Part shown: positions 27,418 to 35,239 of the stretch, piece by piece | How positions within the stretch are numbered: position 1 is the stretch's first letter | How the letters are laid out: every line of letters begins with the position of its first letter | DNA from: Limnovirga sp038203525 | GTDB lineage: Bacteria; Bacteroidota; Bacteroidia; Chitinophagales; Chitinophagaceae | Length of the DNA: 64,000 nt | Reading direction: 5' to 3' | Assembly (NCBI GenBank): GCA_038203525.1 | Contig: JBBRDW010000001.1 | Coordinates: 1-64,000, forward strand | Notes under the pieces: model-generated | Databases searched by the model: none | What the model was told of the DNA's origin: nothing | The model's input: the letters and a program-made list of their open reading frames with translations, nothing else | Program-made: the position numbers and the translations under genes

Positions 27418-29547
27418 CTAAAACTCAATCTTTAAACCACCGTAATAACTACGGGTTGGTGCAGCATTAAAAAAACGTGATCCGGCTGCATTAATATCGT
27501 TACCTAAACTGTAGGCTTGATCCAATAAATTATCGGCACCTGCAAAAATATTTATGGTAGTTTTTCCGGCTAATATTTGCTTGCCCAGTTTTAGCTGCAG
27601 CAACCGGTAATCACTTGCATAAACGGTGTTCGCATCATTGAGCGGAATGGAATACGTGTAGTTGAAGGTAATATTTGTATACCAGTTATGCTTAGTTTTA
27701 ATATCTACACCACTTACATTAACTGTGCGGGGAACACCGGTTAATTTGTTACCGGAAAATACGCTGGTACCCACCACATAATTATCAAAACGGTAGGGTT
27801 GGTAACTGAAGCTGTTCCAAACATTAAGGGTTGTTATAAAATGGCTGTTGTTATTTATTAAATGCGCATTCAGCCATACTTCCACTCCTTTTTGAATCGT
27901 ACTTCCTGCATTTACGTAGTAAGCAACACCATTGGCATCGTTCCTGCGCACAATGGCATCTTTAAGATTAAAATAGTAAAATGATGCATTGTATTCAACC
28001 CGGTTTTTAAGTGCAGCACCTTTAATGCCCCCCTCATAATTCCATCCATACTCGGGGTTAAGTCCGGTATTAAAATCTGCGGTTGTTGGCTGTACTTCAT
28101 CCAATGTAGGGGCAGAAAATCCTTTTGCTGTACTTGCATAAACAGATAACTTTTTTGTTAGCTCGTAAGAAGCGCCAAACCTTGGGCTAACCGTGGGTCC
28201 GGCTTTTTTTATTTGAGGGTATTGTTGCGTATGATCGAGGGTTCTGTTGTACCAGTAACGCACATCATTTCTGCTTAAACCTGTCTGTATTAATAAACGG
28301 GTTCCAATACTCATATTTACCTGTGCAAACAAAAAATATTGGGTTACGTGAATTTTATCTTTCAACTGTATGGTGTCGGCATTTCCGCCTTCATTGCTAA
28401 AATCGCGAATATAAGAATCATTGTATTGAAACTCCCCACCGGCATTTGCCTGTATTAAAAAACCGTTGCCTTTTATTTTGTAACTAAAATCAGTTCTACC
28501 GCTATAATTCCATTCGTCTCTTATCTCATAATTCCTTGTGGTTGGGTTTACAAAGTTGGAGTGATTTACAACAAATGAAGTTGCATTGCCGAAGTCTTTG
28601 GTAAAAGATGAATGAAGCGTAGTTCCTGCAAATAAGGTCTTATTAAATACCGCTGCATCTTTTGCAACAGCCCCGGGGAAAGCACCCAATGGCTGACTGG
28701 CAAGCTTAGGATCGGTATCATATTGCGACTGCGTTAACCCCCCAGGTGTTTCGTAATGAAGATCGGTATAGAATGCAAGAAAAGAAAGCGATTCCCTGGC
28801 ATTGATATTCCATTTACTGTTCCAATTAATTACATCTTTTCTTATTGCGGCCTGCTGGCGATAGCCATCACTTTGCAAGTGTGACTGATGCAGGTTTGAA
28901 ACAAAATTTTTATTGCTGTACTTCCAGCCGGCCAGTTCACTGAACGTACCAAATGAGCCGCCGCTTACCGCCACATTAAACAGGTTCTTTTTAAAGAGCA
29001 TACGATCATCACTACGCAGTATAACGGCACCGCCTGTATTGGCTCCGTAAAAACTGGAGGAAGGGCCTTTTATAATTTCGACTGACTGTAAATTGTTTAT
29101 ATCAATAAGGTTGATGTAAGTATTACCGGTAGCATCAGTAAGTGGCATATCGTCGAAATATACTTTTACATTGCGCACTCCAAATGGCGATCTTAGTAAA
29201 CTACCACGAATTGATAAACGATAGCTACCGGGTGAACGCTCTTCCATTCTTACACCGGCCACCGTATTCATAGCGGGTACGAGTGAATTACCATCGAACC
29301 GCTGAAGGTTTTCTTTGGATAACAAGGCTACGGAAGCTGGTACATTTTTCCATTTTAGGTTTAATGCAAATGCCGTAACGGTAACATTTTGCAGTGAACT
29401 GCTGTCGGCTGAAACAATTGTACTGTCAGCGTTTTGTGCGTAGGAAGCAGCGCACAGCACAAAGGCTGCTAAGAAACAAATAAGCAATTTTGCATTGCCG
29501 AATAGTGTTACCAATTGTACAAGAGTGCGACGCAAGCAAAGTATCAT
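27418..29547 (-). CDS. TonB-dependent receptor
   Basis: 709 residues from the ATG at 29545-29547. A plug domain with NVTVTAFALNLKWKNVPASV, IRGSLLRSPFGVRNVKVYFD and VEIIKGPSSSFYGANTGGAV is followed by a 22-strand barrel ending YYGGLKIEF with terminal Phe. No CarboxypepD domain is present, which fits a metal-chelate or vitamin receptor; the ligand is unknown. The N-terminus is odd: codons 5-11 (LRRTLVQ) are read from the repeat arm at 29517-29535, and the signal peptide core KLLICFLAAFVLCAASYAQ follows. Without the arm the only starts would be TTG or similar. Confidence 0.9.
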   Translation of the reverse strand: MILCLRRTLVQLVTLFGNAKLLICFLAAFVLCAASYAQNADSTIVSADSSSLQNVTVTAFALNLKWKNVPASVALLSKENLQRFDGNSLVPAMNTVAGVRMEERSPGSYRLSIRGSLLRSPFGVRNVKVYFDDMPLTDATGNTYINLIDINNLQSVEIIKGPSSSFYGANTGGAVILRSDDRMLFKKNLFNVAVSGGSFGTFSELAGWKYSNKNFVSNLHQSHLQSDGYRQQAAIRKDVINWNSKWNINARESLSFLAFYTDLHYETPGGLTQSQYDTDPKLASQPLGAFPGAVAKDAAVFNKTLFAGTTLHSSFTKDFGNATSFVVNHSNFVNPTTRNYEIRDEWNYSGRTDFSYKIKGNGFLIQANAGGEFQYNDSYIRDFSNEGGNADTIQLKDKIHVTQYFLFAQVNMSIGTRLLIQTGLSRNDVRYWYNRTLDHTQQYPQIKKAGPTVSPRFGASYELTKKLSVYASTAKGFSAPTLDEVQPTTADFNTGLNPEYGWNYEGGIKGAALKNRVEYNASFYYFNLKDAIVRRNDANGVAYYVNAGSTIQKGVEVWLNAHLINNNSHFITTLNVWNSFSYQPYRFDNYVVGTSVFSGNKLTGVPRTVNVSGVDIKTKHNWYTNITFNYTYSIPLNDANTVYASDYRLLQLKLGKQILAGKTTINIFAGADNLLDQAYSLGNDINAAGSRFFNAAPTRSYYGGLKIEF

Positions 29548-29577
29548 AGTAGTACTTAAGTTTGGTTCAAAAAAAAT
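29517..29577 (-). repeat. Single R arm overlapping a receptor start
   Basis: Core at 29517-29535 followed by a 25-base spacer, degenerate box GTTTGGT and TCAAAAAAAA. It overlaps the first codons of the TonB receptor gene and pairs with the L arm at 27232 across that gene. Confidence 0.9.
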
Positions 29578-29590
29578 AAAACAACACCAT

Positions 29591-29630
29591 AAAAAATCCC
29601 GCTGTATAAATAACACCGGGATCATTTTTT
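29591..29630 (-). terminator. Terminator after pdhB
   Basis: Read on the minus strand: ATCCCGGTGTT, a short AT loop, then AACAGCGGGAT-like complement and a T-run (ATCCCG pairs with CGGGAT). It lies 64 bases after the pdhB stop codon. Confidence 0.7.
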
Positions 29631-29693
29631 CTTATAAAACAAATTTGAAATAAATAATTTCTATCGCTTTACATTGATAACAAAAACAGTTAT

Positions 29694-30680
29694 TTATTTC
29701 TTGAGGTACATTACTTCCTTAATAAGTTTTATGGTTCTCTCCACATCGGGTATGGCGAGTGCTGCAAGGTTTGGCGCATAGTGCATGGGCGCATCGGCAC
29801 TGGTAATTCTGCGCACCGGCGCATCAAGATAATCGAAGCCTTCTTTTTGCACGCGGTAAGCAATTTCTGAAGAAACAGAACACATGGGCCATTGCTCTTC
29901 TACAATTACCAGGCGGTTTGTTTTCTTTACGCTTTCCAATATGGTATGCCAGTCGAGTGGGCGAATGGTACGCAGGTCAATTACTTCGGCGCTTATACCT
30001 TCTTTCTCCAGTTCCGCCGCTGCGCCAAGAGCTACTTTCATCATTTTATTATAAGAAACGATGGTTACATCGGTGCCCTGCTTTTTAACCTCTGCCTTAC
30101 CCAGTGGAATATAATATTCTTCTTCCGGCACTTCGCATTTTTCACCATACATCACTTCGCTTTCCATGAAGATTACCGGGTCTTCTTCGTAGCGGATCGC
30201 CTGCTTCAACAAACCTTTTGCATCGTACCCGTTTGAAGGGGAAACCACTTTAAGGCCAGGTATATTTGCATAATAACTTTCAAATGCGGTAGAGTGCTGT
30301 GCGCCTAATTGACCGGCGCTGCCATTGCCACCACGAAAAACAATTGGGCAACTTATTTGGCCGCCACTCATGGCAAGCATTTTTGAAGCGGTGTTTAAGA
30401 TTTGATCCAATGGAAGCACGGCAAAATTCCAGGTCATGTATTCAACTATCGGGCGCAAACCATTTTGTGCAGCGCCTACGGCTATGGCCGTAAAACCAAG
30501 CTCTGCAATGGGTGTATCAATAACCCTTTTGGGGCCAAATTCTGCGAGCATTCCCTGGCTTACTTTATAGGCACCATTGTATTCGGCAACTTCTTCGCCC
30601 ATTAAAAAAACGCGGTCGTCTCTTCTCATTTCCTCGTTCATGGCCTCACGCAAAGCCTCCCTAAAAGCAATTTGTCGCAT
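29694..30680 (-). CDS. pdhB: Pyruvate dehydrogenase E1 component, beta subunit
   Basis: 328 residues. The N-terminus MRQIAFREALREAMNEEM is followed by VFLMGEEVAEYNGAYKVSQGM, with the Glu that activates thiamine diphosphate, then RVIDTPIAELGFTAIAVGAA. The transketolase C-terminal domain begins near 200 with GTDVTIVSYNKMMKVAL. With an alpha subunit it decarboxylates pyruvate and feeds the E2 lipoyl domain. The alpha subunit gene is not adjacent. I start at the ATG at 30680, since residues upstream are not conserved. The lipoate synthase gene at 55.4 kb supplies the cofactor of the same complex. Confidence 0.93.
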   Translation of the reverse strand: MRQIAFREALREAMNEEMRRDDRVFLMGEEVAEYNGAYKVSQGMLAEFGPKRVIDTPIAELGFTAIAVGAAQNGLRPIVEYMTWNFAVLPLDQILNTASKMLAMSGGQISCPIVFRGGNGSAGQLGAQHSTAFESYYANIPGLKVVSPSNGYDAKGLLKQAIRYEEDPVIFMESEVMYGEKCEVPEEEYYIPLGKAEVKKQGTDVTIVSYNKMMKVALGAAAELEKEGISAEVIDLRTIRPLDWHTILESVKKTNRLVIVEEQWPMCSVSSEIAYRVQKEGFDYLDAPVRRITSADAPMHYAPNLAALAIPDVERTIKLIKEVMYLKK

Positions 30681-30794
30681 AATTATATTCGGTTTAAACG
30701 TGTTTAACGCCCCGCAAAAATATAAGATTATGGTTACAAAATACAATTCGTTTTTAAGTAAAATTCAGCATTTGACTGGTATTGATAAATACCA

Positions 30795-30990
30795 TTTTGG
30801 GCCGGGCTTTGGTACAGTGAGGACCGTCTCTTGCGTCGCACTCTTGTGCGATTTGTTCTTTACGCAACAATTAACTGCCATATTTTGTGGTGAAACCGGC
30901 GGCTGTTCACAGTTGCCCAATGCTTAAAAGTACAAGTGTGCGACGCAAGTAAAGTTTCATTCATATTCTTATGCCCGGCCACAAAAAAAC
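30795..30990. repeat. Complete L-loop-R repeat element
   Basis: TTTTGGGCCGGGC left end (30795-30807), core at 30831-30849 ending TTGTGC; right core GTACAAGTGTGCGACGCAA at 30930-30948, right box GCCCGGCC and A-run ending at 30989. Both cores carry one change. The A-run doubles as the U-tract of the adjoining terminator. Confidence 0.95.
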
Positions 30991-31017
30991 AAAACCCCCT
31001 GCAATGCAGAGGGTTTT
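30991..31017 (-). terminator. Terminator after the TonB receptor
   Basis: AAAACCCCCTGCA facing TGCAGAGGGTTTT, a near-perfect stem 25 bases after the stop codon at 31042. On the minus strand it is followed by TTTTGTTTTTTT, part of which comes from the outer A-run of the neighbouring repeat. Confidence 0.85.
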
Positions 31018-31041
31018 GTTTTATAGAGTATTCGGCAAATA

Positions 31042-33933
31042 CTAAAACACATTGTAACCAAAACTGATATAGTAGAGGCCGCCGATATAAGGATTGCCAA
31101 ATGCATTGCGGTAATAGTTATTGAACACATTGGTAGCACCAAACTTGATAAGGTTTTTAGTCTTGCCGGGTTTGTAGCTAACCTGCATATCGAGGGTGCC
31201 GAATGCGGGTATTTCTGAAGCTGCAAAGGTACCCTGCCAGTTAACTTTATCCTGCCATTTATAAATTACATTAAAGCCAAGGCCTTTATACGCATTGGCA
31301 TTTGCAAAACCTACATTGTAACGTGATTTTGGCGTGTTGAAGAAAGTAATTAACCCGTTTGGAACATCTTTTAATGCATCGGTATAAAAGTTGGCCATTA
31401 TTCTGTAACCTTTATCGCCAACCTGGTAATCGCCACCTATGCCAAAGCCATTGGCTTTTACAGGTGTTGGACTATTGGTTACAAACGAATAATTCGTGGT
31501 TGTAAAGGGGCTTGCAAGTTCTGTATAATTTACTAACGGATCGGGGCTGCCGCTCTGGCCTCTTGCTACTGCAACACGGGCAATAAAGTCCTGGTATTTG
31601 CTGGTGTAATAGTAAAGGTCAATCAACAGCCTTTTTGCGATGATACCTTTATAACCTACTTCGAATGAATTCATTCTTTCGGGCTTAACGGTAGTAAATG
31701 CCGTTTGTTTTAGCAGCGTTGGATTTGGAGCCCCTGTATTTACTGAAGCCCTGTAGGCCACCACACTTTCTGCGGAATAAACGGGGCTTGTAGAGAATTT
31801 ATAATAATCAGCAAAATTCTGCAGGCCGCCTATTAAAATACTTCCCGGTGATTTCAAATTGATCCACTGATCCTGGTTGGTTGGAAAACGATAGGCCTGT
31901 TGAAAAGACACCCGAATATTATTATCTTTTGCCACTTTAAGTGTTGCTGCAACCCTTGGAGTAAACCGGCCATCAAAGTTTTCATTTTTATCGTAGCGGC
32001 CAGATGCTGTAAGTTTTAAAACATCTTTAAAAAGTGCTTTCTGTAACTGAATATAAGTGCCGGTTTCCCCAATTTTTATTGCACCTGCACTGTCTGTGTC
32101 TGCGAAAATGGTGCCCTTTGAATTGATATTGTACTGCCTGTAACTAACCCCTACCAATACATCTACCACTTTTATGTATTGAGAAAGATTTAACTGCCCT
32201 TCAAATTGGTATAAATCTGATTTATCTGCAAACTGTGAACCGCCATTGCTGATGGGTGTAGTGATGGATTTATTAAATGCGGCATTGTACTCAGTAGATC
32301 CCGGTAAAAAGCGCCCTGTTTCAGAAACAGCCCTTGCTGCACCATGAGATGCAGCATCGCCTTTACCTTGCAAAAACTGGTCGGAGTAAGTACCAACATA
32401 TTGCTGTAGCCAAGTACTATTGCTTTTCCAGGTATCGTTTACTGCAATTGCAGTAAGCGTGGATGCATAAGAATCGCCGGAATTTTCCTGGGTGGTATAA
32501 GCCCTTAGAAACCAGTTTTTACTTTTAAACTCAAGCTTATATTGACCTATCTGGAAGTTTTTCAGCGAATACCTGTCTGCACCAGTATAAACCGAAGTAC
32601 CACTACCGTAGTTTCCCGTTAAAGATGCCTCAATATTATCAGTAATGTTGTAGTAGAGGCCACCGGAAATTTTAAAATTGAATGTATTATAATCCACAAC
32701 ATCCCGCTCGTCGTAACCGGTACGGCTAATGGACTGGCCCGCATAAATATTTTTCTTGTAGCCCATATAAAAAGGAAGTGCAGGAAGCAGTGGCTGGGTT
32801 TGCTCATTACCGGCAAGTACTGCCTGAATTTGCTGATAAGAATAGCCTGCGCCTATTAACTGGTCTAACAGTCCCCTGCCTGAAGCAGGTATTTGTGAAG
32901 AGGCCGCCTGCGAAAAACTCCACATATCCGCACTTACTTCGTCGCCTAAAACATTTACGCCGTCGTAATTAGGGTCACTGCCTCTATCTCCCGGCTTAGT
33001 AGAACTTAATACGTTATTGCGCAACAGGTTGGTTTTATCATCTGCCTGCCAATCATCGGCCTTTACATACTGAGCGCCAAATTTAAAAGCAAACTTGTCC
33101 GATACTTTTTTACCCCAGCGGAGACTCCAGTCATAAAAAGGCGAAGCTTTTTGGCGGTCGTCCCCAATATGCATTATGCCCTGCTTTACCTGGAAGCTTA
33201 CGCCCTGGTATTTAAAGGGGTTTTTACTGTTGATAAGCAAAGTTCCATTCATACCCCCGGAGCCGTATAAAGCAGAAGAAGCTCCCGGTAATAATTCCAT
33301 ATTATCAACATCAAGTTCGGTTAAGCCTATTACATTACCAACAGAGAAATTCAATGCCGGTAATGTGTTATCCATGCCATCTACAAGCTGGTTAAAACGC
33401 AGACTACCACTTCCGTTAAAACCCCTTGTACTTGGCGTTTTAAACGTATAACTTGAAGTAGTTATATCCACCCCCTTAAGGTTTGCCAAAGCATCGTAAT
33501 AACTTGCGCCAGGCGCATTCCTGATGTTGGCAGCACTTACCCTTTCAATAGAAACGGGTGATTCTAAAATCCGCTGGGGTGTTCTTGACGCAGCCACAAC
33601 AATCTCCTGACCTAACGCATACGAAACATTGAGTTCTACATTTACAGCTGCGCCAGAGGTGTTATAAGCTACTTCTTTAGCTTCAAAGCCAACGGAACTA
33701 ATTATTAATGTAAAAGGTGGCGATTGTGTAGTGGTAAATTTGAAATTACCTTTCTCATCAGTGTAGGCTCCACTGGTGGCCCCTTTTATCATTACCGATA
33801 CCGCGGCCACAGATTCTTTTGTTTTGCTATTCTTTACATTGCCAGTAACAGTAGTAACTGTTTGGGCAAAAGCAGTTGCGGTAATTAAAAAAACGGCAAC
33901 CACAGGCAAGACGATTCGGGTTATTTGTTTCAT
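31042..33933 (-). CDS. TonB-dependent receptor with CarboxypepD-like domain
   Basis: 963 residues. Signal peptide MKQITRIVLPVVAVFLITATAFAQ; CarboxypepD_reg-like domain (about 25-115, VTGNVKNSKTKESVAAVSV); plug with VVAASRTPQRILESPVSIERV and LDVDNMELLPGASSALYGSG; then a barrel with final strand YYISFGYNVF. The layout matches Bacteroidota receptors of the CirA/FecA type rather than SusC, and no SusD is adjacent. The ligand is unknown. An 18-base perfect palindrome lies 15 bases before the start codon in the divergent gap with purC and is a plausible operator. Confidence 0.9.
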   Translation of the reverse strand: MKQITRIVLPVVAVFLITATAFAQTVTTVTGNVKNSKTKESVAAVSVMIKGATSGAYTDEKGNFKFTTTQSPPFTLIISSVGFEAKEVAYNTSGAAVNVELNVSYALGQEIVVAASRTPQRILESPVSIERVSAANIRNAPGASYYDALANLKGVDITTSSYTFKTPSTRGFNGSGSLRFNQLVDGMDNTLPALNFSVGNVIGLTELDVDNMELLPGASSALYGSGGMNGTLLINSKNPFKYQGVSFQVKQGIMHIGDDRQKASPFYDWSLRWGKKVSDKFAFKFGAQYVKADDWQADDKTNLLRNNVLSSTKPGDRGSDPNYDGVNVLGDEVSADMWSFSQAASSQIPASGRGLLDQLIGAGYSYQQIQAVLAGNEQTQPLLPALPFYMGYKKNIYAGQSISRTGYDERDVVDYNTFNFKISGGLYYNITDNIEASLTGNYGSGTSVYTGADRYSLKNFQIGQYKLEFKSKNWFLRAYTTQENSGDSYASTLTAIAVNDTWKSNSTWLQQYVGTYSDQFLQGKGDAASHGAARAVSETGRFLPGSTEYNAAFNKSITTPISNGGSQFADKSDLYQFEGQLNLSQYIKVVDVLVGVSYRQYNINSKGTIFADTDSAGAIKIGETGTYIQLQKALFKDVLKLTASGRYDKNENFDGRFTPRVAATLKVAKDNNIRVSFQQAYRFPTNQDQWINLKSPGSILIGGLQNFADYYKFSTSPVYSAESVVAYRASVNTGAPNPTLLKQTAFTTVKPERMNSFEVGYKGIIAKRLLIDLYYYTSKYQDFIARVAVARGQSGSPDPLVNYTELASPFTTTNYSFVTNSPTPVKANGFGIGGDYQVGDKGYRIMANFYTDALKDVPNGLITFFNTPKSRYNVGFANANAYKGLGFNVIYKWQDKVNWQGTFAASEIPAFGTLDMQVSYKPGKTKNLIKFGATNVFNNYYRNAFGNPYIGGLYYISFGYNVF

Positions 33934-33947
33934 AAAGCATTAAAGTT

Positions 33948-33965
33948 TTGTTAATCGATTAACAA
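33948..33965. promoter_or_regulatory. 18-base perfect palindrome, candidate operator
   Basis: TTGTTAATCGATTAACAA equals its own reverse complement. It lies in the 148-base divergent gap, 15 bases upstream of the TonB receptor start and 117 bases upstream of purC. The form suits a dimeric repressor site; no regulator gene is next to it. Confidence 0.5.
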
Positions 33966-34081
33966 TAATAACACTTGTTACTTTTATTTCGAAATTTATC
34001 TTTTACACAAATGTGCGTATCTGTGTACGAAAATGTTTAGGCACAATTTACTTGTAAGGTTTTATCCGGTATTTTTGAAGC

Positions 34082-35014
34082 ATGGCAAAGTTTCAGTTTC
34101 CTGAGCAGACCGCCTTTTACAAAGGCAAAGTACGAGACGTTTATTCCATTGGTACCAACTGGCTGGTAATGGTTGCCAGCGACCGCATTTCTGCATTTGA
34201 TGTAATACTTCCCAAACCCATTCCATTTAAAGGACAGGTGCTAAACCAGGTTGCAGCCTATATGCTTAATGCCACAATAGATATTTGCCCCAACTGGTTA
34301 ACAGATACGCCTGCACCAAATGTTGCCATCGGCAAACGCTGCGAGCCTTTTAAGATTGAAATGGTGGTTCGGGGCAATCTTACGGGGCATGCCTGGCGCA
34401 CTTATAATTCCGGCAAAAGAGAATTGTGTGGCGTAAAAATGCCGGATGGCATGAAGGAAAATGATTACTTTCCTTCACCTATTATTACGCCCTCTACCAA
34501 GGCTTCCGAAGGGCACGATGAAGATATAAGCGCAGGTGAAATAATATCAAATGGCCTTGCATCCAAAGAAGAGTGGGAAACACTTTGCAACTATACACTT
34601 AAACTTTTTGCAAGAGGTAAAGAAATAGCCGCCAAACGGGGGTTGATACTTGTTGATACCAAATACGAGTTCGGCAAAATTGAAGGCGATATTTATTTAA
34701 TGGATGAAATACACACGCCCGATTCATCCCGGTACTTTTATGCGGATGGTTTTAAAGAACGCCAGGCCACAGGCGAACGGCAGAAACAGTTAAGCAAAGA
34801 GTTTGTACGTGAATGGCTGATTGCCAATAATTTCATGGGTAAAGAAAACCAGGTTGTTCCAGAAATGAGCGATGAATGGATACAAACTATTTCGCAACGT
34901 TACATAGAATTATACGAACATATCATTGGCGAAAAATTTACTCCACAATCGCTTACTGACGATGAAACTTACACAAGAATACTTACCAGCCTTCAACATT
35001 CAGGCGCAGTATAA
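34082..35014 (+). CDS. purC: SAICAR synthase (purine biosynthesis)
   Basis: 310 residues, the longer form of PurC. FYKGKVRDVYSIG near the N-terminus, SDRISAFDVILP, VRGNLTGHAWRTY, STKASEGHDEDIS and LVDTKYEFGK are the ATP- and CAIR-binding motifs. It ligates aspartate to CAIR in step eight of IMP synthesis. No other pur gene is nearby. It is convergent with the GH3 gene, and a full repeat element fills the space between. Confidence 0.95.
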   Translation: MAKFQFPEQTAFYKGKVRDVYSIGTNWLVMVASDRISAFDVILPKPIPFKGQVLNQVAAYMLNATIDICPNWLTDTPAPNVAIGKRCEPFKIEMVVRGNLTGHAWRTYNSGKRELCGVKMPDGMKENDYFPSPIITPSTKASEGHDEDISAGEIISNGLASKEEWETLCNYTLKLFARGKEIAAKRGLILVDTKYEFGKIEGDIYLMDEIHTPDSSRYFYADGFKERQATGERQKQLSKEFVREWLIANNFMGKENQVVPEMSDEWIQTISQRYIELYEHIIGEKFTPQSLTDDETYTRILTSLQHSGAV

Positions 35015-35031
35015 ACGGGTATTTTTAATAC

Positions 35032-35236
35032 ATTTTTTTTGTACCCAACATTGGAAAATTAATTGGGCTTTCGTTGCGTCGCACTCTTGTGCAGTAGAAT
35101 ACAAATGAACAAGGAACAGTGAACAGTGAATAGTAAATTTCTGGTTGCCTGGTTGCCTCGTTGCCTTTCTTTCAACAGTACAAGAGTGCGACGCAAGGAA
35201 CGATGCCCATTGAATCCAATGCCCGGCTCAAAAAAA
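35032..35236. repeat. Complete L-loop-R repeat element at a convergent junction
   Basis: T-run and GTACCCAAC left end, core at 35073-35092 ending TTGTGC; right core at 35178-35196, GGAACGATGCCC spacer, GCCCGGCTC and A-run ending at 35236, three bases from the stop of the GH3 gene. The loop has AACAGTGAACAGTGAATAG and TTGCCTGGTTGCCTCGTTGC, related to the loop at 9.8 kb. Confidence 0.95.
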
Positions 35237-35239
35237 CAC

